The translations under genes and the position numbers were made by a program. The notes under the pieces are model-generated. The model saw nothing but the letters and a program-made list of their open reading frames with translations. It was not told the DNA's origin and searched no databases. Below, in pieces: positions 21,246-32,659 of a DNA stretch of 64,000 nt; the first letter of the stretch is position 1; the number at the start of each line of letters is the position of its first letter. Source of the DNA: Skeletonema tropicum (Eukaryota; Bacillariophyta; Thalassiosirophyceae; Thalassiosirales; Thalassiosiraceae); the NCBI GenBank assembly GCA_037178625.1, contig CM074140.1, forward strand, positions 806,001 to 870,000. Reading direction: 5' to 3'.

Positions 21246-22381
21246 CATACCAATGCATATGGTGACCACAACTGCAAGTACAAAGAACTGGATTGGTACA
21301 GATTGGAAGGTGAAGCTTTGGAAGGTACAGCTTGACCTAGCTATGTTCACTCAAACAGGTTGTTGAATGATGTCGCTTGGAGATGATCTTTCAATGAACA
21401 TGAATGAAATCTGAATCCCTGAAACAAACTTCCCTGAAACCTGAAAGTCGCCCGCCACTATGTCAAGATGAAGTGAAATGTCTCCAATTTCAATGATTCC
21501 AAATTCCACTTCGTCCCACGATGCTGATTTCGGTGATGATTGAGGCTCCACACCTCGGAACCCTGATGCCGATGACGATGACGATATTATGATACTTAAG
21601 TTACTCTTATACTCTCTACGCCCGAGGGTCAGGATGACAAAGAAAAATAATATTTAAGTTTGCCGTCGTCGTTGCCATATTGTGAATGTATGACGTAGAG
21701 CGTGGCTTTAATGGTACATAAATGAATCACGACGAGCTTCGCGCTCCAGTGCGGTTTGGTCGGTTGGAGGGTGGTGAGGGAAGTCTTGAGACGGCCCGGG
21801 CTGGCTTATATCTATTTGAGACAAAAAAGTCCATTGAAAGAATATATATATTTGGGATGCTCTGGTCAGTTTCCTCTCTAATCCGTCTAAGCAGCAGTTC
21901 AGGATTATCTTACGTGATTCTCTTATGTCGTAGAAGCGTCTGGGGATGGAGAATGAAGGCAATTCTGTGCAATTTTGATGACAACACAAGGATTCAAACT
22001 GTGGTTTGGGCAGTCCAACCTTGCGGTGGTATACTGTCACCACACAAACTGTTATTTTGGTAGGTCGAGTAGAGTAGAGAGTGATATTCACACAACAATC
22101 CAACAATCACAAACAACAACATTTTTATGTCGAGCGTTGACAATGCAAGATTATTGATAAGGAGTGGCATTTAAGTATTGAGAGTACAAGACAGTACAAG
22201 ACGAAAATGAGCATAGAGCGTGACTTTTGTTACCTGCAGAACGCACCTATCCAAACCACCTGTACCGCAATCAAGAGGAAATATGAAGTTATGAGTATTT
22301 ATTGGTTTGTTTGAGTATATATAATGGTCTATTTTGCCAATTTCTCTTGCTTACTGTGTCTCTGTCTGTCCACTCTGTACT
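21246..22381. other. Gene-free stretch beside the retrotransposon
   Basis: Only short frames without recognisable similarity are present. The last part (about 22200-22381) is probably the downstream region of the reverse-strand BCNT gene. I see no RNA gene or clear repeat. Confidence 0.5.
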
Positions 22382-23275
22382 CTACTTCCCTCTCGAAGCC
22401 CTCTCCCGATCTCTCTCCTGCTTCTCAAGTTCAAACCTACGATGATCCACTCTATCCAAAAAGTCCTTCTTGACCAAAAAGGCATCATTCCCTTCTGCCC
22501 GACTCTCCAACTGTTCCTTGAGTGCCTCATCGGCATTTTTCGATTTGAAGAGGTCCCAATCAGTCGATGTTTTGGAGATTGTGGATAGTTTTTCTGGACG
22601 GGACATTTCGGAAAGAAGATTATCCAGTCCTTTGGCTTTGGGAGCTGATGATGATTTAGCTATAGCTGCCGCAGAATTGTTGTTATCTATAGAATCGTTG
22701 TTTGTACTTTCTCCATTGATAGAAGATGATTTGGACTCTCCATTATTATTACCTGGTCCCGAAAATATTGGAACCATCACCACCTTCTCGACGCAAATCT
22801 CCTGACCTGCAAATCGTTTGATCTCTTTAATAACACGTTTTTCTAATCTCATGATGCCCCCACTGCTAGCCTTCGGTCTTGCCAATGCAGCTGTCGCTTT
22901 GGATGATGACATCAACTTGGCTGAACCATTCTTCCCAAAGATGGATGACAAGATATTTTTTTGTTTCTGCATCGCGCTCTTACTTTTGACTGGTAGCTGA
23001 CTCTTTGATTTGACTGAGGGTGCCTTTGTATAATTGTATCCGAATAAATCATTGAACGCATCATCGACAGCCTTTTGTTTGGTGATGGACAGAGTCGGAC
23101 CCGCTGTAGCCTCTTCTTGTTCTAATTTGTTGGTTACGTCGTTTTCATCATCGGATGGAACACCTTCTTCGGGATCTTGGCCTGGAACATAGTCCTCGTC
23201 CTCTTCGTCGCTGTCAACGGCTGGTTGCTTTGCGTCGTTGGCGGTAGGTGGATCTTCTTCGTCGTTGTTGCTCAT
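22382..23275 (-). CDS. BCNT/CFDP1-type protein (SWC5 homologue)
   Basis: 297 residues from the ATG at 23275 (MSNNDEEDPP), preferred over an upstream in-frame ATG at 23329 because the acidic start is typical of the family. The N-terminal half is acidic (DSDEEDEDYVPGQDPEEG). The C-terminal 70 residues form a BCNT-C domain: KLSTISKTSTDWDLFKSK, then DAFLVKKDFLDRVDHRRFE. The family includes CFDP1 and yeast Swc5, subunits of SRCAP/SWR1-type remodellers that exchange H2A.Z into nucleosomes. A second block (LEKRVIKEIKRFAGQEI) lies in the middle. The protein should be nuclear. Confidence 0.85.
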   Translation of the reverse strand: MSNNDEEDPPTANDAKQPAVDSDEEDEDYVPGQDPEEGVPSDDENDVTNKLEQEEATAGPTLSITKQKAVDDAFNDLFGYNYTKAPSVKSKSQLPVKSKSAMQKQKNILSSIFGKNGSAKLMSSSKATAALARPKASSGGIMRLEKRVIKEIKRFAGQEICVEKVVMVPIFSGPGNNNGESKSSSINGESTNNDSIDNNNSAAAIAKSSSAPKAKGLDNLLSEMSRPEKLSTISKTSTDWDLFKSKNADEALKEQLESRAEGNDAFLVKKDFLDRVDHRRFELEKQERDRERASRGK

Positions 23276-23682
23276 GGTGGAAATCGGGAAATGCTTGCTC
23301 TCTCCTCCTTCGTATCTTTGTGGATTCAACGTCGGAATTGGTATAAAATTGGTTCAGGGAGCTGTCAAACAAGGAAGAGGAGAGAGCAGCAAACGATCTT
23401 CTTATCCACTTTGGTTACAACATAACTGCTGCACTACCTGCTTCGATGTCCTGCCATCACGACAAGCCAATTCAGAAGTACCAAGGAAATGTAAAATCAA
23501 TACAAATGTTTCCCTAACATATAATAAGTGCATAATCTATAATTGGTGTCGACATTACAAACCTCAACACATTCAACGAATATCTCTCTCGTTCTCAAAC
23601 TACAGCCTCTATCTTCATTGGGCAAACGAGAGAAAGTATGGTAGCTCTTCCAGCACATTTCCTCCCACAGTCTATACATCAT

Positions 23683-25320
23683 TTAAACATCAAACTTTTC
23701 CATATCACCACGCCAATTCATCCCCCCAACACCGTCATTGGTTCCATACCCACTCCTCCTCGACAACGATCCCATAATCGAACTACTCTGAGTCGGATAC
23801 AAATCCGAAAAATGAGGAAGGCTCGTTTCCGAACCCGCATAATCACTACGTCTTCCTGGACTATCACCCAGTGTACTTCTACCCGATGCAGCATACGCAT
23901 ACGATGCTGAACCCGCATCCGCCGTATACCGATGGCTATTGTTCGAACTGCCGACATCACTCCTCTCATCAAACTTTTTATCGTACCGGACAACATCGTC
24001 CAAATCATCCTCCAAATCGGGAGTCATGCACTGTTCGAGGAACTTTCGACTGCGAAGTCGTCGTGCCGAGAGCATCCCAACCATAACCGCCATGGTTGCA
24101 ACCGTTAAAAAGACAATCATTTGATCTTGAGATTGCTGTGCCGCATTTCCAGCAGTGGTAGCAGCAGCAGTGCGGGATACAAATAATGAGGAGGTGGCAC
24201 CGCCACCAGAAGAACTTATTGACTTTGGGATGGTATTCAATTCCGTCAACGACTTGCCCAGTACAGTCTTGGGGTTCAATTCAAGGAATACTTCCGCTTT
24301 TCCACCCTCATGAATATCGGACAGCTTGAGTTTCTGCCCGGATGCAGTGTACACCTCGTCGGGGAGGGTGAGTTCGGGAGTATTGCGGTAGGCGGTGCCG
24401 ACTAGACCTCCAGCATCGTAGTAATACACTTCGGGTTCTTGGTCTTGTCCGCCATTTTGAGTACTTCCCAGTAAGGCTGGGACGGACAATGTCTTCTTCG
24501 GGCTGTTGTTGCTGCTGCTGCTAGGATCTTCCAGCTGTGACAGTGGACGTAAAATAACTTGCTTCTCGGGAGTGATTTGCTGCATGGCAGGTGCTTCTTC
24601 TTCTTCAACAGCATCAGTTACTGAGGAGGAAGAGGAAGAAGAAGAATCCACAACACCCTCCAGAGTAGAGCCAGCTTGCGGCTGCTCCATATAATACGCA
24701 TGAGCATTCATATTAATACGTGACGATCCACCACTCCCTCCGACACTCCCCATCTTCTTTTCCGCCAATTGCATGGCCACCCACTCTTGATACGTGGCAA
24801 TGGATGTATCTACCACCTCCTCATCCCCATTCCCCACAGAATTATAGGAAGCCTGCATCGCTTCGGAAGTAACCGCCTCCTTCTTCGTTGTGTCGGTTTT
24901 CCCCCCCTCTTGAGTTGAACTAAACTTGGCAACCTCATAGAGAAACTTGGCTTTGTCTTCGTCACTCATGGCCTGTCCCATCGCGGGTGCATCGTTGTTG
25001 GACGATTGTAAATTGCTAGGTTGGACAATCACCACTCGCTGAAGACTGTTGTTGTTGCTATTGCTACTACTACTCCCGTTAGTCTTTGCAGTTGTTGTAG
25101 CAGTACCACTCCCAAAAAGTCGTCGAGTTTTCTTGTTCTTCTTGTGCAACGACGCTGGAGACGAGGCCCGTGCCATGAAGTAATTATTTTTCTGGGAGGA
25201 GGAGGAGGGCAACATTTCCATGGCCACGGTTAGCAGGAGTGCCAGAGTGATGGTCGTGGTGGACGATTGACAACGTCGTCTTCGCCGCCGTTTTGTGATT
25301 GGTGTTGGTGACTGCTGCAT
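23683..25320 (-). CDS. Unknown Ser/Asn-rich protein with N- and C-terminal hydrophobic segments
   Basis: 545 residues from the ATG at 25320 (MQQSPTPITKRRRRRR); an upstream ATG at 25395 is possible. A basic N-terminus leads into a hydrophobic stretch (TTITLALLLTVAMEML) that looks like a signal peptide or anchor. A basic patch with KKTRRLFG follows, then some 300 Ser/Asn/Gln-rich residues with two more ordered parts (VYYYDAGGLVGTAYRNTPEL and FLELNPKTVLGKSLTELN). Near the C-terminus a single membrane span (MIVFLTVATMAVMVGML) is followed by RRLRSRKF and an acidic, Ser/Tyr/Arg-rich tail of about 110 residues. I recognise no named domain. The topology (lumenal Ser-rich part, one C-terminal span, short tail) resembles diatom silicalemma-associated proteins, but that is only a shape comparison. 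Confidence 0.65.
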   Translation of the reverse strand: MQQSPTPITKRRRRRRCQSSTTTITLALLLTVAMEMLPSSSSQKNNYFMARASSPASLHKKNKKTRRLFGSGTATTTAKTNGSSSSNSNNNSLQRVVIVQPSNLQSSNNDAPAMGQAMSDEDKAKFLYEVAKFSSTQEGGKTDTTKKEAVTSEAMQASYNSVGNGDEEVVDTSIATYQEWVAMQLAEKKMGSVGGSGGSSRINMNAHAYYMEQPQAGSTLEGVVDSSSSSSSSVTDAVEEEEAPAMQQITPEKQVILRPLSQLEDPSSSSNNSPKKTLSVPALLGSTQNGGQDQEPEVYYYDAGGLVGTAYRNTPELTLPDEVYTASGQKLKLSDIHEGGKAEVFLELNPKTVLGKSLTELNTIPKSISSSGGGATSSLFVSRTAAATTAGNAAQQSQDQMIVFLTVATMAVMVGMLSARRLRSRKFLEQCMTPDLEDDLDDVVRYDKKFDERSDVGSSNNSHRYTADAGSASYAYAASGRSTLGDSPGRRSDYAGSETSLPHFSDLYPTQSSSIMGSLSRRSGYGTNDGVGGMNWRGDMEKFDV

Positions 25321-25395
25321 GTTCGTTTTATGGCTTATCGCCGAAGGGGGTAACTGATATTTTGTGTCGTGTGTGTTGTCGGCTGGATTGTTCAA

Positions 25396-25901
25396 GAATA
25401 ATAAAAATATTTGGCACTCTTGCAGAGTAAATCAACTTTCCATCAACACAATTAATAATAATAAGAGATGTATTTATTTAGCAACCACCCTCTCTATTTG
25501 CGTCGTTGATTATTTATTCAAAGGGAGTCAATTCATTCATGAGCTCGAGAGTGTTTTTCGGAGAGGTGATTGAGTCGTTGGAAGAGGGGGGTTTCTCTTT
25601 TTCAAAAGAGGGCTCTTCATGGTAACTAAATGTAGGAATTAGTATAAGTTAGTGCCGCTTCCGACTCCGCTACACGAAACAAGTTTTTTGGGAAATATGG
25701 GCGTGAAGTACTAGGGTGCGTGGGCGGTACACATCGTGACGTGGGCTTCTTTGACGCAAAAGATCCAAACCAAATCCGAAACAGCCCAACCTGGCTCGCC
25801 CGGCCGTGAATGAACATGATGTAAAAGAATGCATTGGTAGAGCATTACTTGGTGCTGATACATTGTAGGAGAGACCTGATATCCATATAGAGGCGACAGC
25901 G
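25396..25901. other. Divergent intergenic region
   Basis: Separates the reverse-strand membrane protein gene from the first fucosyltransferase-like gene. It should contain both promoters. No motif was recognised. Confidence 0.4.
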
Positions 25902-25928
25902 TTGACCACAAAGAACAAAACTGCAGCG

Positions 25929-28531
25929 ATGGGTGGTAAATCAATAGTAGGAGAAACGACACAATCACCGTCGTCACTCAACACAACTCCAAAACCCTCC
26001 TCCTCCTCTCAACCATTACTCGATCCAAACCAACCACAGCGGCAACGTCGTCAACAATGGCGTAACAGCGACAAGCTCCTCTTCCTGTTGACCATCACTG
26101 CATGCATTCTATCCGTCACTCATATCTTCCTGCATTCGCATAAGCTGCCGTCTCATCATCGTAAAACTAATAATGAACATCCACATCATACGAATGTTTT
26201 GAAGAATGCATTGGATAAATTTGTACAAAAAAGCAATACTATAAAGAAGAAGGGACAGAGGATGGGAGGTGTTTTGGCTGGAAAGAATGTTTTGGTTGGA
26301 AATAGTGCGAAGAAACAAGAGATTGATGTTGCTGTAGGCGATGGTGTAGAAAAAGAGAATGAGAATCCAACCAAAGAAAAAGTAATGGAGGACATGCAAG
26401 TCGATGCTGATACAGCAGCCAAATCCAATTCGAACGACAACTCTAACGCTGCATCAGGTGAAGATGGGGGAAATGATGATGATGATGGCGATGATGATGA
26501 TGCAAATGAGAGTGACAAGACAGAGGAAGATGACATCAACGACAAACCTACTCTCAAACAAAAGGTCATGTCTTTCTTTGGCAAGAACGGTAATAGCATC
26601 AAACATGACTTGCATCCTGTAGCTCATCTCAACTGTAACGATCATGGTGGACCAAGTGATCCACACATTATTGACGAAATGGTGTTTTGGGTAAGTTATC
26701 ACATCATACTTGCTGTAGAATGCTATCATTCTCACCTTCTTTTCGGTCAAACACACTCACAATAACATCTCTCTTTTGCACTAATCCAAGTCCGACATAC
26801 CCTCCGATGCAGACTATCTATCACCGATACACCCATTGAATGATCCGTATACACCAGATGATACAGAAAGGTATCTTACTTTCGAGCCAGATCACGGCGG
26901 TTGGAACAAGTGAGTTGCTTCTTACAAGATAGATGTACATTTCATATGCTGTATGATTAGGTCGCTCATATATTGCATCATTCTTTTCTCATATCTAGTA
27001 TTCGAATGGCAATGGAAACAGCACTTGTCATGTCTCATGCCATGGGACGAACTCTCGTCTTGCCACCCGAACAACAGATTTACCTATTGCGAAAGGGAGA
27101 CAATTCACAAAAGAAAGATTTTGGGTTCAATGACTTTTTCCATCTGGATGCGATTTCGATAGAACATAAGGGGTTCAAAGTGATAACAATGGAAGAATTT
27201 TTGGTACGGGAGGCAATGCAGGGCAAGATGGTGGAATATGGAACAAATACAACGTTGTATCCTCCGAACAAGCAGACTTCTTGGGATGGAGTTCATGTAC
27301 AACCATTGTTTGATTATTTACGAAAGATTGGGAACACGCCACACTGGGATCCTTGGGACTGTGCGTTTGCTGTCCCCTCATCAACGGAGCCAGAGGCCGT
27401 GGATGAGCTCAAGACGACTTTACAATCGATTATGGATGGCTCATATGGTAAACCCAAGCCAACATTGGAGGAATTCAATTCAAATCCGACTCCTGTGGAT
27501 GCACCAATGGCGGAACGTATGCGTGAGATGGTAGCTGATAAACGTGGCGAGGGTGACGCCAAGTTATGCATATACGACAAACCATTGCAGAAAGCCAAAC
27601 TTATACATCTGAAAGCAAGTGATGGAGCGAGGTTACTCACTCACTTTTATGCATTCATCTTCTTTGCCGATTGGAAGCAGGATTTGTGGAGCAAGCGCTT
27701 TGTTCGTGATCACTTGAGGTATATTGATGATATCATGTGTGCTGCAGCAAGGGTGATTGAAGCTGTGAGAGAGCACGCGAGAAATAACAAAAGTTATGAG
27801 CCTAATCGAGATGAAGGTATCTATGATGCGTTGCATGTGAGAAGAGGTGACTTTCAGTACCCGCCAACACAATTACCAGCTGAGGAGCTGTATGAACTAA
27901 GCAAGAACGAATTGGTTCAAGGCTCTACATTATATGTTGCTACTGATGAGAAGGTGAGTAATGTGTCGCAAGTGGTAGAAGAAATCTGTTATCCTTTCTA
28001 ATCTTCTCACCTAACGTTGGTACGTTTCTGTTCTCTTCACAGGACAAGTCATACTTCAAACCTTTTAGAGAGAATTATGACCTGGTCTTCCTTGACGACT
28101 TTCTTGACGTCATTCCATCAGTGAACACAAACTACTACGGCATGATTGATCAATTAGTAGCTTACAAATCACGAGTCTTCTATGGCACCTGGTGGTCAAC
28201 TCTGTCGGGTTACGTGAACAGAATGAGAGGCTACTACATTGCAAAGAACAAACTCGAAGGTTACAAAGATGGAAGTATGGATAGTTACTACTTCGTTCCG
28301 GAAGGGAGGGTAAGAGAAATGAGACAGTACATTCCAATTAGGTAAGTGTTTCTCTTGGGCATTTGGTTGGATGAACTTTGAGATAACCAGCTCTGACTTG
28401 CCTTCACCATTGTTTGTCACGATCTTTTCAGATTCCCAATATATTGCCGCGAATTCCCAATCAGCTGGAGAGATATTGACAAAGGTATAAAAGAGATAGC
28501 CAATAGCATCAAAGAAGCTATCAAGAGATAG
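25929..28531 (+). CDS. O-fucosyltransferase-like type II membrane protein, copy A
   Basis: Five exons: 25929-26690, 26791-26909, 26999-27953, 28043-28341 and 28432-28531. The introns are 89-100 nt, all GT-AG, and the phases agree, giving 744 residues. An ATG at 25902 is also in frame. A single hydrophobic anchor (LLFLLTITACILSVTHIFL) and an acidic stem precede the catalytic part. That part has FEPDHGGWNN, MAMETALVMSHAMGRTLVLP, DALHVRRGDFQY and a C-terminal VFYGTWWSTLSGYVNRMRG. The HxRRGDF box and the early WNN-R-META segment are features of the GDP-fucose O-fucosyltransferase family (PF10250), expected in the Golgi or ER lumen. Donor and acceptor are not proven. It is followed in tandem by paralogue B. 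Confidence 0.82.
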
Positions 28532-28888
28532 CAGCATGATAGTACTTTTAACATAAAGTCTTGCGAGCCAGCGCTACATACACAAAGTCCCACAGCCCAA
28601 GTCGCCACCTAACACAAGAAGTTGCCACGATGAATCCATTTACTCTTTGCTCAACTGTACAGACGATACTGCTTCGGACCGGGTATTGTGCAATCTCAAA
28701 TCGACCTCCAGTTCCACACTTTCAGACACTTTCCCAGAGCAGCCCTACACGTGACTAACGTGCGTAATAAATAACCTAAGACTGGCCCATCGCCCAAAAA
28801 AACAGAAAACAAAAAATCAGATCTCCGCAATGACAATGGCACTGTTTGATGTTTAGCAAGGGAGAGAGCTCGAGCTGACGGATAAACA
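28532..28888. other. Spacer between tandem fucosyltransferase-like genes
   Basis: 357 bp holding the 3' end of copy A and the promoter of copy B. No separate gene or repeat is visible. Confidence 0.5.
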
Positions 28889-30912
28889 ATGGCGAAGAAA
28901 AGCATCCTTCCATCTTCTGTGACGCCGCCACCGTCTTCTAGCGGTAGCATTATATCAGCTGCCTCTGCGTCGCAGGAGAGACGATCAGAACAAACAGGTA
29001 GCAACCATCTTTTCTTGGTTTTTATCATAAGTTGTGCAGTTGTGAGCATAGTGAACATTAATTTACACCATATGTTTCATGATGAGCACGTTCATATCAC
29101 GGCACAGCGAGACTTTCACGATATGGTAAAAGGATCGGTGGTGGATAAATCTACAAGTAGGCAACAGCAACAAACTGATTTCCAAGGCGGTAGTACTGAT
29201 CATCAATTAGCAGGCTTAAAGTGTCAGGAAAAGTACGGTGGGCCAGATGATGAGTTTGCCGAGAGAGAAATGGCGTTTTGGTCCGATATACCGTCAGATG
29301 CGTCATATAAGAGTCCGTTTCTGGACGAGGGAGAGGAACGATTCTTGACGTTTGAGCCGGATCATGGTGGTTGGAATAACATTAGGATGGGAATGGAAAC
29401 GGCACTTGTCCTTGCACATAGTATGGGCAGGACTCTCGTTCTCCCTCCACCCCAGAGGTTTTATCTATTGAACAAAGATCCGACGCAAAAGAATTCATTT
29501 GACTTTGGTGATTTCTTTCATCTAGATAGTATTGCTGTGGAACATGAGGGGTTGAATGTCATTACGTCTGAAGAGTTCCTACACAGATATGGAAAGACTG
29601 GTCAATTAAAGAATATTCAGACAAATTTGCCTGAGATATGGGACGAAGATCATCGCTCCCCCAAAAGTGTAAAGAGTTATCTTCAAAAGGTTGGAGTCAA
29701 TCCTCATTGGGATCCAATGGAATGTGTCGCAGCATTTCCAGCATCCAAAGGCACTGAGGCCATAGCGGATCTAGAAAAGGCTTACAAGAATAATTTCAAG
29801 AACACACAAGGTAAACCACTCCCAGAGCTAACAGATTTTGAGGACAATCCTACCCCCGTGGATGCACCGATAGAAGAACGCATGAGAGAAGCAATGGTAG
29901 ATCGAACCGAGATTTGCATGTACGATGAAACACTCCAAAAGGCAAAAGTAATCCACTTTCCGGTGCAAAAAGGGACACGATTACTCACTCACTTTTACGC
30001 ATTCGTCTTTTTTGCTGATTGGAAGCAAGATTTATGGGGTAAGAACCATTGCTCTTTAGTTGGCATTTTTCGCATTAGTTCAAAAACAGGAAATATCACT
30101 CACACTTTCGTCGCCTTCTTTCTAATTCGTGTTGTAGCGAAAAGGTTTGTTAGAGATCACTTGAGATATATCGACGAAATCGTTTGCGCTGCAGCAAGAG
30201 TCGTGGAGGCAGTGAGAGCACGGTCAAAGCACAAGGATAAACTGTTCGATAGCATGCATGTCCGTAGAGGAGGTAAGTAATACGTTTGTTGTGTTGCTAA
30301 TTGCTTTGGACTGCATATCTATCCAACTGCTGCTAATATTTTGATTCTATCCAGACTTCCAGTACAAGGGAACGAGGCTGGAAGCTGATAAGCTCATCGA
30401 AAAGAGCAAGAGTCATCTTGAAGAGGGTGGTCTCATTTATATTGCTACCGATGAGAAGGTGAGTTGTATTTCTCGTTTCTGGCTGATTTCGTTTCGTTTC
30501 TCGATTGTGCTGATACGAAACTTGTTTTGCCCTTTAGGACAAGTCCTTCTTCGATCCATTTAGGAAACATTACGACATAGTGTTCCTTGATGACTTTAAA
30601 GATTTGCTCAAAGGAATCAACACGAACTACTACGGCATGCTAGATCAGTTAGTTGCATACAAAGGTAGAGTATTCTTTGGCACATGGCGGTCCACTCTGT
30701 CGGGATATATCAACAGGATGAGAGGGTATTACATAACAAAACACAAGCTGGAGGGCTACAAAGAAGGAACAATGGACAGTTACTATTTCGTACCTGCAGA
30801 CAAGAGGAATCAAATGAAGAATTATCATGCGGTCAAGAAGCCAATTTACATGCGTGAGTTTCCAATTAGCTGGAGAGATATTGATAGAGGCGTAGAAGAG
30901 TTGCATCAATAA
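28889..30912 (+). CDS. O-fucosyltransferase-like type II membrane protein, copy B
   Basis: Four exons: 28889-30038, 30138-30272, 30355-30458 and 30538-30912. The introns are 99, 82 and 79 nt, and the product is 587 residues. The N-terminal anchor is HLFLVFIISCAVVSIVNIN. The catalytic part carries FEPDHGGWNNIRMGMETALV, GRTLVLPPPQRFYLL, MHVRRGDFQYKG and STLSGYINRMRGYYI, all closely matching copy A. Only the intron at DEK/DKS is shared; copy B lacks three introns of A and has two of its own. The 99-nt first intron is a multiple of three and free of stops, so retaining it would insert 33 residues after DLWG. The acidic stem of copy A is much shorter here. Confidence 0.83.
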
Positions 30913-31018
30913 CGTTGGAGTGTACGTAGATTACATGAAAAATCCTTATATTATTTCGGACCCATTTTAGTACCTCTGACATGATGTGGCATACAATTTA
31001 ATATGCGACCAGACAAAG

Positions 31019-31906
31019 TTACCAGTAACAATCGTCTTTCAACCACACCTCAGGCCTTAATGGAGTAGTAGAATCTCTCGCTCCAAATGTACTAATCTGA
31101 CTTAAATTGATTGTGGCAACCTTGTACTCAATCGAAAACTTCCACACCTTGCCCTCTCTTCTATTATTGTTTGGTAGCAAATACACATCAGATGTTGCAC
31201 TTGTCGGTTCAAAGTGCGTATTACGAGCAAACAGTATCATATGCCGCCGCGCTTCTTCTTCGACATTATTCATTGCTGCATCCATATCACTCAAATCCAT
31301 CAATATTTCATTCGTCTCCAACCCTTCCGCGTTGAACATCATCTCTCCCATGTTGGGAATGGCATCGAATAGACAAGACTCGACATCCTCTGCAAATGAT
31401 TCGACAAGTGTCACCACCGAAGGTAGATAATAGAGAGAATTTCCATCCTCACATCGATTCCGAATACTGGCTGCCAACGAACCAGATAGAATCGCTTGAG
31501 AAACAAGCCTGTGATTATTTGCCATGGTGGAGGCGGCAAGGTATTCTTCTTCATTGTCACCGTCATTATTTATCTCGGTATAAGTGGTCAACACCCCCTG
31601 ATGTATCTCAGTAATGGGACAAATCACCTCATGCTCATTGTGCAAATTGTATACCTGATTTGGATCGGAACCGATGGAAACTACACCAGTGTGTGGATCG
31701 GTTTTGAGGCCAAGACGGTTGGCTACCTCGAGTTTGGATAAGGGCTCGATTTTGAGTGGATTCTTTGGTATAGTAGTTTGCTGCCGTTGGAGGTTATTGC
31801 TGTGGTGGCCCGAGGATGGCGGTGTAGCTCGGAAGGCGTCGGCTGTTGTTGACAAGGAAGATGCCAACGATAATAACAAAATGGTTGCTGCGGAAGGAAA
31901 TTTCAT
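31019..31906 (-). CDS. Unknown protein with plastid-type presequence
   Basis: 295 residues from the ATG at 31906 (MKFPSAATILL), preferred over 31936 because it puts the signal peptide at the N-terminus. The signal peptide ends in TTADAFRATPPSS. An alanine followed by phenylalanine at the predicted cleavage site, then a Ser/Thr/Pro and basic stretch, is the hallmark of diatom plastid import. The mature part has no domain I recognise: LSKLEVANRLGLKTDPHTG, PITEIHQGVLTTYTEI, EEEARRHMILFARN and a C-terminal EVWLKDDCYW. It is probably stromal, since no further hydrophobic segment is present. Confidence 0.65.
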   Translation of the reverse strand: MKFPSAATILLLSLASSLSTTADAFRATPPSSGHHSNNLQRQQTTIPKNPLKIEPLSKLEVANRLGLKTDPHTGVVSIGSDPNQVYNLHNEHEVICPITEIHQGVLTTYTEINNDGDNEEEYLAASTMANNHRLVSQAILSGSLAASIRNRCEDGNSLYYLPSVVTLVESFAEDVESCLFDAIPNMGEMMFNAEGLETNEILMDLSDMDAAMNNVEEEARRHMILFARNTHFEPTSATSDVYLLPNNNRREGKVWKFSIEYKVATINLSQISTFGARDSTTPLRPEVWLKDDCYW

Positions 31907-31936
31907 CTTGGGATAGATACGTGGAGAGTGTGGCAA

Positions 31937-32659
31937 ATATATTGCGGTGCTGAAGATTTCTGCACTGACTGTGAAGTAGATTGCAAGATGAATAACAAAA
32001 TGAGAGCTCTCTCTAGAGATGGGCGCTACGAGCTACAATGCGGCATGGTCAAAGATACTGGCGTAGCAGGCTGGGAAAGAATAAACGGAAGGCGGAAGCA
32101 GAATGCAAAACGCTGGGGTAAACTGCGTGAATCGTGGAACATGAGGGGAAAATGCGTGGAAGGTGGAGGAAGAAGGTGACGGAGACAGATCCTCTTCAGT
32201 TTGGGGGCTGGTCAAGCCGTGCAGGCTCGTGCAGGCTCGTGCCTTGCTCGATCGAGGCTCGAGCTGAACAATGATGAACATGCTGATGCTTTGCTCTATT
32301 GTAGTACAATCGTGTTGCGGATCATAGACAATAGGGTGCATAATAATTTAAGCAAGGTGTTGATATCGTGAAGGATTGTCAAGGCTACATTCAAGCAATG
32401 AGGTATCACACGCGCTACAAAGAGGTTTCACTTCTATTCGCATTGGTAGAAGGAGCGTATTTTGTATTCGAAGAAGTGAAGAGGTTGCTGCATTTGAGTA
32501 AATAAATATCCGATTGTGAAATAAACGCACGATGTTGCAGCAGTGAAGTAAACATTTCTTCCCATTTAATAATAACATTAGTTTACTCTCAAAGTCGGCA
32601 CAAAATATGTCATTATTTTCAACTGAGACAGTCGTGTATCATTAGCATTACAAAGACGC
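31937..32659. other. Intergenic region without recognised gene
   Basis: Contains only short unsupported frames. A short tandem repeat (GTGCAGGCTC twice) lies near 32219-32241. The right part is probably the 3' flank of cytochrome c. Confidence 0.45.
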
